Position numbers and translations under genes: made by a program. The notes beneath the pieces were generated by a model. That model was not told where the DNA came from. It searched no databases and was given only the letters and a program-made list of their open reading frames with translations. A stretch of 36,285 nucleotides of DNA from Phycisphaerales bacterium (GTDB taxonomy: Bacteria > Planctomycetota > Phycisphaerae > Phycisphaerales > SM1A02), in NCBI GenBank assembly GCA_018883105.1, contig VEQS01000005.1:1-36285 (forward strand). The letters are read 5' to 3'. This document shows, in pieces, positions 29,436-36,285 of the stretch; position 1 is the first letter of the stretch, and each line of letters starts with the position of its first letter.

Positions 29436-30080
29436 TCACTTCTTGGGGCCGCCCTCGAGGCTGACGATCACGCGCACCTCGTCGCCGATGGCGCCCTTCT
29501 CGACGCCGTAGTTGACGCCGAACTCGCTGCGCTTCACCGTGAACTGGGCCTCGAAGCCAGCCTTGGGCCCGCGGCCCATGTCGGCCATGCCGCAAAACTC
29601 GAGCGTGGCGGTCACCGGCTTGGTGACGCCGCGCATGGTGAGGTCGCCCATCAGCTCGTACGTGCGCTCGCCGGTCTTCTTGGCGCCCGTGCTGCGGAAG
29701 GTCATCTTCGGGAAGTCCTTCGCGGCGAAGAAGTCGGGGCTGCGCAGGTGCTTGTCGAGGTCCTCGTTGCCGGAGTCAACGCTCTCGGTCGAGATCGAGA
29801 TGTCGAAGTTCATGCCCTCGGCCTTGCCTGGCTCGAAGGAGAAGGACCCGGTGACGTCGTTGAAGCGGCCCCAGAACTGGCCGGCGCCGAGGTGATGGAC
29901 CCGGAAGAGGGCCTTGCTGTGCACCGGGTCGACCATGCAGGCCATCGCGGCCGGCGCAGCCACGGCAGCCGCCGGTGCCTGCGCGGACGCGGAGGCGCCG
30001 ATCATCGGGATGGCGGTGGCGACACCGGCGGTGGCGAGGAGGACGGCGGCGCAACGAAGACCAAGGCAGCAGCAGTTCAT
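29436..30080 (-). CDS. YceI family protein (exported)
   Basis: 'MVDPVHSKALFRVHHLGAGQFWGRFNDVTGSFSFEPGKAEGMNFDISISTESVDSGNEDLDKHLRSPDFFAAKDFPKMTFRSTGAKK' is the canonical YceI pattern. Confidence 0.92.
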   Translation of the reverse strand: MNCCCLGLRCAAVLLATAGVATAIPMIGASASAQAPAAAVAAPAAMACMVDPVHSKALFRVHHLGAGQFWGRFNDVTGSFSFEPGKAEGMNFDISISTESVDSGNEDLDKHLRSPDFFAAKDFPKMTFRSTGAKKTGERTYELMGDLTMRGVTKPVTATLEFCGMADMGRGPKAGFEAQFTVKRSEFGVNYGVEKGAIGDEVRVIVSLEGGPKK

Positions 30081-30242
30081 GGGTGGAGGGTTCCGTGGAT
30101 TCCGTGGATCAAAGAGAGCGGACCCGGTCACATCGACCGAACGGGCAGCCGAGCATTCGATGTTCATGGCGATGAGATGCGGCGGTCGAACCGGAAGCGC
30201 CGTGCAACCCACGCCCGCGGCAAGATGTGATTATCGGACGTA

Positions 30243-31310
30243 TTACACTGACATCTTGGATGGGTTGAACCCAATCCGCTGCATAAGGCCGTCGAACGCA
30301 TCCAGCGAATGGAAGTGAATCCTCAGTTCGCCAGCGCCCTTTCGCCGACCGACCCTGAGTTCCACGCGCGTGCCGAGGTGCTCTTCGAGCCGCCGCTGCA
30401 GATCGGCAACATGGGCGCTGGACGGTGCCCCCCGTCCGTGCGTGCTCGATGTTCCACGTGGAACACCCCCCTCTGACCGCACCGCCTGCTCGAGCTGACG
30501 GACCGACCAGCCGCCTGCCGCAGCCGTGTCCGCCAGCAACCGGCGGCGCGCGACCTCTGTGATGCCCATGAGCACCTTCGCGTGACCCAACGTCAGCGCC
30601 CCCGAACGAACGTGCGCGGCCGACGCGGCATCCAGCTCGTTCAGCCGCAGCAGGTTCGTCACGGTCGACCGGTCGAGCCCCAGGCGTTCAGCGAGGCCTT
30701 GGTGCGATACCCCGAACTCCTCGCTCAATCGGCGCAACGCAGTTGCCCGATCCATGGGGTTCAGGTCCTCCCGCTGCAGGTTCTCGATGAGGGCGAGTTC
30801 GGCGGCCTGACGGTCATCAACATCCTGCACGATCGCCGGGATCTCGGCCCATCCAAGCCGCTGCACGGCCCGCCACCGGCGTTCGCCGGCGATCAGTTCA
30901 TGTCCGGCCCCGCGCCGGCGCACGACGATCGGCTGCATGAGCCCGGACTGCGCGATGCTGGCGGCGAGCGCATCGAGCATCGCCGGATCCATCTGGCCGC
31001 GCGGCTGATACGCGCCGGGCGAGATTCCAAGGACTGGGATGAAGGTCACGCGAACGCCCGCTGGATCCGCGCTCTCGGAGGCCGTCGCCGCCGAGGTGAT
31101 CGTGGCCGAGGGAGTTCCGACGGCTGCGCCGGAGGCGGTCGATGGCTTCGGTTCGGTGGTGATCGCCGCGGCTGGTGCAGAAACCGATCGCGACGGCTCG
31201 ACCGCGACGGCCGGGCGCTGCGCCGGCACTGGAATCAGGCTTCCCAGCCCGCGCCCGAGCTTCGAAAGACCAGGCTTGGCAGGGGACGAACGACCGGGAT
31301 CCTTGGCCAT
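30243..31310 (-). CDS. parB: ParB/Spo0J-family chromosome partitioning protein
   Basis: 'LGRGLGSLIPV', 'GAYQPRGQMDPAMLDALAASIAQSGLMQPIVVRRRG..HELIAGERRWRAVQRLGWAEIPAIVQDVDDRQAAELALIENLQREDLNPMDRATALRRLSEEFGVSHQGLAERLGLDRSTVTNLLRL'; SD GGAGGTG before ATG 31310. Confidence 0.95.
   Translation of the reverse strand: MAKDPGRSSPAKPGLSKLGRGLGSLIPVPAQRPAVAVEPSRSVSAPAAAITTEPKPSTASGAAVGTPSATITSAATASESADPAGVRVTFIPVLGISPGAYQPRGQMDPAMLDALAASIAQSGLMQPIVVRRRGAGHELIAGERRWRAVQRLGWAEIPAIVQDVDDRQAAELALIENLQREDLNPMDRATALRRLSEEFGVSHQGLAERLGLDRSTVTNLLRLNELDAASAAHVRSGALTLGHAKVLMGITEVARRRLLADTAAAGGWSVRQLEQAVRSEGGVPRGTSSTHGRGAPSSAHVADLQRRLEEHLGTRVELRVGRRKGAGELRIHFHSLDAFDGLMQRIGFNPSKMSV
30450..30465. promoter_or_regulatory. 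parS: parS-like centromere site inside the parB CDS
   Basis: Perfect 16-bp palindrome TGTTCCACGTGGAACA matching the Spo0J/ParB parS family; encodes VPRGT in the ParB linker. Confidence 0.85.
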
Positions 31311-31339
31311 GAAACACCTCCATGTGTGCGCGATGGCAT

Positions 31340-31355
31340 CGTTCCGCGTGGAACA
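31340..31355. promoter_or_regulatory. Degenerate parS-like site upstream of parB
   Basis: CGTTCCGCGTGGAACA: 14/16 match to the intragenic parS, 30 bp upstream of the parB start codon. Confidence 0.5.
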
Positions 31356-31494
31356 TCCACGCATCGCACCAACGCGTCATGCGATCGTAACTTCGGCACG
31401 CGCGTCGGCGAGCGACCACGCACCACGGTCCCCACACCACCAGGGCGAAGGAGCAGGGCACCCCGTCGTCGGCACTACGTCCGATAACTTCGTC

Positions 31495-32190
31495 TTACGA
31501 CGACCCATCCCGCATGCGGTCCAGCGTCTCCGGGAACGGATACGTCCCGTACACGCCAACCGACACGCTGTCCCACATCGTGACCGACGGATAGACGTCG
31601 CCGCCATAGCCAGCCGCGTGCATGCGGGCCAGCACGGCCTCGAAGCTCGGCTCCGCGCCCTTGTGGCCGGCCAGGCGATTGGACTTCGCGCCCAGGAACG
31701 ACACCGTTGCCGCGGGCTCGCGGTCCCAGCGGCCGTCGAGCATCCGTGACACGGTGCGGAAGCCGCGTTCGATGTCGTCGAGCGTGAAGTGGTCGCGGTC
31801 CGCCGGCCGCAGCAGGGCCAGCACCAGCAGCCGGTCGAGGTCGAACTTCAGGACGTACGGCTCCCGGTCGTCCTTCCCGTGCAGGCCCGAGGCGGTGCGG
31901 AAGGTCTTGGCGAACGAGGTGGCGGAGGCAAGCGTCCACTGCGACGTCGGCACCAGCCGGAGCACCTCGCCCAGGATGCCGTGCGAGTTGTCGCGCTCGT
32001 TCACGCCGCAGATCAGGGTGCGGTAGCGCCCGCGCAGCAGGTCATCGAGCAGATGCTGGCCCCACTGGATGCGGATGCGCCGCTCGCCCGAGGCGGCGCG
32101 CACGTCGCCCTGCGGAACCACCGTGATGCCCTTCATTCCCCGGCTGACCTGCATGAGCCGATCGCCATCGTCCTGGTAGATCTGGGTCAT
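31495..32190 (-). CDS. Hypothetical protein (231 aa)
   Basis: Non-degenerate composition: 'MTQIYQDDGDRLMQVSRGMKGITVVPQGDVRAASGERRIRIQWGQHLLDDLLRGRYRTLICGVNERDNSHGILGEVLRLVPTSQWT...'; no family recognised. Confidence 0.75.
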   Translation of the reverse strand: MTQIYQDDGDRLMQVSRGMKGITVVPQGDVRAASGERRIRIQWGQHLLDDLLRGRYRTLICGVNERDNSHGILGEVLRLVPTSQWTLASATSFAKTFRTASGLHGKDDREPYVLKFDLDRLLVLALLRPADRDHFTLDDIERGFRTVSRMLDGRWDREPAATVSFLGAKSNRLAGHKGAEPSFEAVLARMHAAGYGGDVYPSVTMWDSVSVGVYGTYPFPETLDRMRDGSS

Positions 32191-32242
32191 GGCCGCATCG
32201 TACGGCGCACCCGGGTGCGGGCGTGCGCCGCGACGGGCGAGG

Positions 32243-33703
32243 TCACGCCGACCAGGTTGCGCCCGGAGCGGGACGCTCGACGCGCGCGCAGCCCGCGGAT
32301 GCAAGGCGTGCGGACATCATCTCGCGTGCCCGCTCGTCGCCGTGGTTGAGGAGCACCGCCGAGGGAACCTTCCCCGATCCGAGGAGCCACGACTCCATCT
32401 GCGACGGATCCGCGTGGCCACTGAGCCCATGCAGGCGGGTGACGCGCGCACGCACGTCGAGCTCCTGGCCGTTGATGCGCACGCGGCGCGCGCGCCCCTC
32501 GGCCAGCGCCTCGGCAAGGGAGCCCGGGAGCACGTAGCCGGTGAACACCACGTGCCCGTGGTCATGACCCACATGGTGCTCGAGGTGGTGGAGCACCGGA
32601 CCCGCGTCGCAGAAGCCGCTTCCGGCGAGCACGATTCCCGCACCCTGGCGCCCGGCGATCCGAAGCGAATGCCGGCGCGACCACAGGAAATGCAGCGAAT
32701 CGAAGTCAAACGGCGAGTGACCGCGCGAGACCATCGCCCGCGCCTCGTCGGAGAGGAGCGACGGATGGCGCACGCACAGCTCGCCCGCACGGATCGCCAT
32801 CGGGCTGTCGAGGTAGACCGGCATCTCGCCCATCACGCCCTCGCGTGCGAGACGTGCGAGGTGGTGGACGATCACCTGCGCACGTCCGAGGCTGAAGGTC
32901 GGCAGCACCGCCGTCCGGTCGCGCGCACGGCAGTCGGCGACGATCTCGCGCAGCTCCACGGGGACGTCGGCGACCGGGGCGTCCGCGGGGCGCGCGCCCG
33001 TCGTGCATTCCATCACCACCACGTCGGCTTCCGGCGCGTCCGGCCGCTCGCGCAGGTACGAGTCGCCGCGCGGGCCGACGTCGCCGGAGAACAGGATGCG
33101 CGTGCGCGACGCGCCGTGCTTCACCTCGAGCTCGACCGATGCACTGCCGATCACGTGCCCGGCGTCGTGCAGCCGCATGCGCACGCCGTCGGCAAGGTCG
33201 CGCCACGCGCCGTAGGGCACGCCGATCGCCATGCGCCCGGCACGGTCGGCGTCGCCGCCGCCGTAGAGCACGGGCGGGTCCTCGGTGCGGCGCTGCGCCG
33301 AGGTCACCGCGGGGTCTGGCGGCGGATCGACGACGACCGCGTCGGGACCGGTGCCCTCGCGATGCTCCTGGAGGCGCACCTTCTGCAGGTTCGCGGAGCT
33401 GCGCAGCACCATCGGGAGCAGCTCCGCGGTCGGCTCCGAGCACCAGATGGCGCGGTCGAAGCCGAGGCGCGGCAGCATCCCGAGCCGGCCGCAGTGGTCG
33501 ATGTGGGCATGAGTGCAGACCACCGCGTCGAGCGACCGGAAGTCCACCGGCGGCGGGTCGGCGCTGCGCCGCTCCTGCTCGTGCGAGCCCTGGAACAGGC
33601 CGAAGTCGACCAGGACGCGCGCGCGGTCGGTCTCCAGGAGCGTGCAGCTTCCCGTGACCTCCCCGGCGGCCCCGAAGAACGTCAGCGATGGCGCTTTCGA
33701 CAC
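32243..33703 (-). CDS. MBL-fold metallohydrolase, RNA-processing exonuclease (CPSF/Ysh1-like, beta-CASP) type
   Basis: 'SLTFFGAAGEVTGSCTLLET', 'LVDFGLFQGSHEQERRSA', 'VVCTHAHIDHCGRLGMLPRLGF', 'DAGHVIGSASVELE', 'ILFSGDVGPRG', 'VYLDSPMAIRA', 'GSGFCDAGPVLHHLEHH', 'LHGLSGHAD'. GTG start. Confidence 0.92.
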   Translation of the reverse strand: MSKAPSLTFFGAAGEVTGSCTLLETDRARVLVDFGLFQGSHEQERRSADPPPVDFRSLDAVVCTHAHIDHCGRLGMLPRLGFDRAIWCSEPTAELLPMVLRSSANLQKVRLQEHREGTGPDAVVVDPPPDPAVTSAQRRTEDPPVLYGGGDADRAGRMAIGVPYGAWRDLADGVRMRLHDAGHVIGSASVELEVKHGASRTRILFSGDVGPRGDSYLRERPDAPEADVVVMECTTGARPADAPVADVPVELREIVADCRARDRTAVLPTFSLGRAQVIVHHLARLAREGVMGEMPVYLDSPMAIRAGELCVRHPSLLSDEARAMVSRGHSPFDFDSLHFLWSRRHSLRIAGRQGAGIVLAGSGFCDAGPVLHHLEHHVGHDHGHVVFTGYVLPGSLAEALAEGRARRVRINGQELDVRARVTRLHGLSGHADPSQMESWLLGSGKVPSAVLLNHGDERAREMMSARLASAGCARVERPAPGATWSA

Positions 33704-33713
33704 GCGGAGCCGA

Positions 33714-34109
33714 TCAGTCCCAGCGGAAGACGCCCTTGCGCCACGCGTAGATGTACGCGAGCACGCTGGTCGCGATGAAGAACAGGATGCGCGCGAGGAA
33801 CAGGCCCGACATCGGGCTCTGCGGCTCGAGCTGCGCATAGGCGACCGCCCACGGGTAGAGGAAGATCACCTCGACGTCGAAGAGCAGGAACGTCATCGCG
33901 ACCACGAAGAAGCGCACGTTGAAGCGCTTGCGGGCGGTGCCGATGGCGCTCATGCCCGACTCGTAGGTGTCGCCCTTGATGTCGCCCTCGCGTCGGGGCC
34001 CGAGCATCCAGCTCGCGCCGATGTTCACGATCGCGAAGATCGTGCTCATCACCACCGCCATCGCGATGGTCACGTAGCCGGTGAGGTCGGTGGCCGCGAG
34101 CAGCTGCAT
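33714..34109 (-). CDS. nuoA: NADH-quinone oxidoreductase subunit A
   Basis: 'LGPRREGDIKGDTYESGMSAIGTARKRFNVRFFVVAMTFLLFDVEVIFLYPWAVAY' is the NuoA/NDUFA3-type signature. Start ATG 34109 or GTG 34118. Confidence 0.94.
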   Translation of the reverse strand: MQLLAATDLTGYVTIAMAVVMSTIFAIVNIGASWMLGPRREGDIKGDTYESGMSAIGTARKRFNVRFFVVAMTFLLFDVEVIFLYPWAVAYAQLEPQSPMSGLFLARILFFIATSVLAYIYAWRKGVFRWD

Positions 34110-34142
34110 GGGGACCACAATGGTAGCAGGGCAGCGGCGCGA

Positions 34143-35051
34143 TCAGCTTGCGGGAAGCCGCGGCCGCAGCGCGCCGGCGATGCCCCACATCGCCACGCAC
34201 AGGAACCCGAGGAGCGGGCGGCCGAGCAGGAAGCACGTGGCCGCATCGACCGCGGGAATCGCGCCGATCCACGTGCCCACCGCCGCCGGCGCGCTGCCCG
34301 GGCCGCCGAGCGACCGGATGCCGGCGACCACCGTCACCACGGCCACCGCGATCGCGCCGAGGCCCGCGGTGACAAGGAACGCGCCCTCCGGCGCGACGCC
34401 CTCGGAGAACCACATGCCCAGCGGCGCGCAGGCCGCGAGCGGCAGCACCCATGCCGCGCGCGCGGTGACCGCGCCGACGCCGCGCATCTCCTCGCGCGCC
34501 ACCACCGAGAGGGCCAGCACGTAGGCGAAGGTGCCGCCGGCGACCCACGCCAGCAGCGCGCGCTCGGCGCCCGGCGAGGTGCCGCAGGCGGCGATCACGG
34601 GCACCATGGCGCGGCAGGCGGCGAGCAGCACGAACGTGCCCGGCACCCAGGCGTGCACCGCGTTGTAGGTGAGCACGCAGCCGGCAAGCAGCAGCGACCA
34701 CCACAACGTGGCCCCCGAGCTGACGGCGAGCATCGCGGTGCCGACCGCCAGCATCGACAGTCCCGCGAACTGCGCCCGCGCCGCCGGGATGCGGCCCGAG
34801 GGGATCGGCCGACGCGGCCGCTCGCGCGCGTCGATCCGCGCGTCGAACGCATCGTTCAGCACCATGCCGGCCACGTAGACGAAGACCGTTCCCGTGAGCA
34901 GGAGGGACGCCGTCCCCCACGGCACGGGGGCATCGGCGAGCCGAGCCTGCAGGCCGATCGCGATCCCGGCGAGCACGTTCGACACCACGGTCGGCGCGTT
35001 CCCCGCGCGCATCAGCTCGAGCCACGCGCCCACCTGCCCGCCGCGGCTCAC
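34143..35051 (-). CDS. eboC: UbiA-like prenyltransferase, EboC family
   Basis: 'LELMRAGNAPTVVSNVLAGIAIG', 'VLNDAFDARIDARERPRRPIPSGRIPAARAQFAG', multi-pass; GTG start overlaps eboE stop (GTGA); adjacent to EboE. Confidence 0.82.
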   Translation of the reverse strand: MSRGGQVGAWLELMRAGNAPTVVSNVLAGIAIGLQARLADAPVPWGTASLLLTGTVFVYVAGMVLNDAFDARIDARERPRRPIPSGRIPAARAQFAGLSMLAVGTAMLAVSSGATLWWSLLLAGCVLTYNAVHAWVPGTFVLLAACRAMVPVIAACGTSPGAERALLAWVAGGTFAYVLALSVVAREEMRGVGAVTARAAWVLPLAACAPLGMWFSEGVAPEGAFLVTAGLGAIAVAVVTVVAGIRSLGGPGSAPAAVGTWIGAIPAVDAATCFLLGRPLLGFLCVAMWGIAGALRPRLPAS

Positions 35052-36214
35052 GCCGGCACCCCGGCGAGTCCGTGCGCACGCAGGCGGCCGGCGGCCCAGC
35101 GGAGCTCGGCGGCGATGCCGTCCTCGAGCGCCTCGCCCTGGGTTGCATCGCGCGGCAGCACGTCCCAAGCATAAGTCTCGGCCTCGAAGGCCGGGCGCTC
35201 GCCGGCCGGCCACGACGCGACCTCCGCGAGGCACTCCTCGACCGCGGGCTGCGTGGTGCCGAGCGCACCGAGGCGCGCCGCGAAGAGCGGCACGTGGAAG
35301 TGGGTCCTCCATTCGCCCGCCGGCTCGGCGGCAAGCGCATGCGGGATGTCCTCCCAGAAGCGCACCGTGCGGTCGGCCGCGCGCACGCAGGTCTGGTGCA
35401 GCCACCGCGGCTCGGCATAGGCCGCGAGGACGGCGAGCGACTCCGGCGAACCGTCGCAGGCGAGCGCGCTGGAGAGCTGCACCTTGTGCACGCGGATCCC
35501 TGCGTCGCGGTAGGCGCGCAGCGAGTCGCGCTGGCCGTCGAACATCACCGCGGCATGGCAGGTGTCGTGGCAGATCCCGACGTAGCGCCGCGGATCCGGC
35601 GCGCCGGGCCGGGCGTGCAGCGCATGGAGCAGGAAGCCGACCGCATCCTGCGGCCGGTCGAGCATGCATCCGGGCTCGGGCTCGAGGTCGACCGTGACAA
35701 GCACGCCGGTGCGGTCCTCGACCCGCGCGAGGTGCGACACCAGCTGCTCGAGCATGACGCCCGCGAGCCCGACGCTCGCGCCGCAGCCCTCGAGCGAGAA
35801 CCGCATGCGCCAGCCGAGGGGCAGGGTGCTGATCGATGCCGTGCGGGTTCCTTCCGGCAGCAGGCCCGGGAGCAGGTCGGCGAGACGCTGCGTGTGCAGC
35901 AGGCGCCGCACGTCGGCCCAGTGCGGCTCGTACACCGCGTGCTTCACCACCGGCTGGCGGAAGTCGTGGTAGGGGAACCCGTTCAGCGTGACGACCGAGA
36001 GCCCGGCGCGCGCGAGCTCGTCGCGCAGGCGGCGCGCGCCGTCGGGCTCGGAGGCGAGCTCGTCCGCGGCGCGCGCGGAGAGCCAGAGGCCGATCGGCAG
36101 CGCATCGGCCGTGCCCAGGCGCGCGCGCACGCCGCCCATCGTGCGGACGACCGCCGCCCGCGTCGCCTCGAGGGTGCGCCCGGCGACGACGTTCGTGCAG
36201 TAGGCCGGGAACAC
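35048..36214 (-). CDS. eboE: EboE-like metabolite-traffic protein (xylose-isomerase-like TIM barrel)
   Basis: 'FPAYCTNVVAGRTLEATRAAV', 'PIGLWLSARAADEL', 'GLSVVTLNGFPYHDFRQPVVKHAVYEPHWADVRRLLHT', 'DLEPEPGCMLDRPQDAVGFL', 'VGICHDTCHAAVMFD', 'VHKVQLSSAL'. GTG start. Confidence 0.87.
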   Translation of the reverse strand: MFPAYCTNVVAGRTLEATRAAVVRTMGGVRARLGTADALPIGLWLSARAADELASEPDGARRLRDELARAGLSVVTLNGFPYHDFRQPVVKHAVYEPHWADVRRLLHTQRLADLLPGLLPEGTRTASISTLPLGWRMRFSLEGCGASVGLAGVMLEQLVSHLARVEDRTGVLVTVDLEPEPGCMLDRPQDAVGFLLHALHARPGAPDPRRYVGICHDTCHAAVMFDGQRDSLRAYRDAGIRVHKVQLSSALACDGSPESLAVLAAYAEPRWLHQTCVRAADRTVRFWEDIPHALAAEPAGEWRTHFHVPLFAARLGALGTTQPAVEECLAEVASWPAGERPAFEAETYAWDVLPRDATQGEALEDGIAAELRWAAGRLRAHGLAGVPA

Positions 36215-36221
36215 CGCGTGC

Positions 36222-36285
36222 TCAGGGCGCGCCGGCGCCGGAGCGGGTGACCTCGCGGCGCTTGACGGTCTTCTTCTTCCCGTCC
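36222..36285 (-). CDS. C-terminal fragment of the gene upstream of eboE (unassigned)
   Basis: Open minus frame DGKKKTVKRREVTRSGAGAP* ending 7 bp before eboE; too short to identify. Confidence 0.4.
   Translation of the reverse strand, partial: DGKKKTVKRREVTRSGAGAP

Noticed and set aside
30091-30108. Tandem 9-bp repeat TTCCGTGGA x2 upstream of yceI
   Set aside because: Only two short copies; insufficient evidence for a regulatory site or microsatellite.
33513-35174. 553-aa plus-strand His/Arg/Asp-rich ORF
   Set aside because: Antisense to the MBL-fold gene, nuoA and eboC; composition typical of a shadow frame.
1-36285. CRISPR array, tRNA/rRNA, IS element, prophage or defence island
   Set aside because: No spaced repeats, no recognisable RNA gene in the few intergenic gaps, no transposase/integrase or defence-gene signatures seen.

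Overview
High-GC, gene-dense chromosomal window. The gene content fits a planctomycete, probably Phycisphaerae-like: a DUF1549/DUF1553 + DUF1501 pair, C-terminal 'VPAPGAIALLG..RRRR' sorting tails, and a eukaryote-like SMUG1. I see no CRISPR array, tRNA, rRNA, transposase or prophage. The ORF track is full of Arg/Ala/Pro-rich antisense artefacts; about 31 CDS are credible (two of them partial).

Layout: (i) minus-strand pullulanase-xylA-xylB; (ii) plus-strand planctomycete DUF1553/DUF1501 pair; (iii) minus-strand lipoprotein + PstS-like gene; (iv) tightly overlapped plus-strand operon DUF481 - SMUG1 - EboF-like phosphodiesterase - DUF3299-like - dus; (v) two PEP-CTERM-like exported proteins; (vi) minus-strand SPOR-like lipoprotein - holB - CYTH - atpC - scpB; (vii) flgM; (viii) two amidohydrolase-family genes and a DEAD-box helicase; (ix) minus-strand run [partial] - eboE - eboC - nuoA - MBL-fold - hypothetical - parB, followed by YceI and membrane proteins.

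Most interesting: a physically split Ebo (metabolite-traffic) gene set, with eboF inside a SMUG1/dus operon about 20 kb from eboC/eboE. Next are a perfect parS palindrome inside the parB coding sequence of a parB without adjacent parA, amidohydrolases that have lost their HxH metal motif, and several catalytic-motif deviations. All family calls come from reading motifs, not from database searches.
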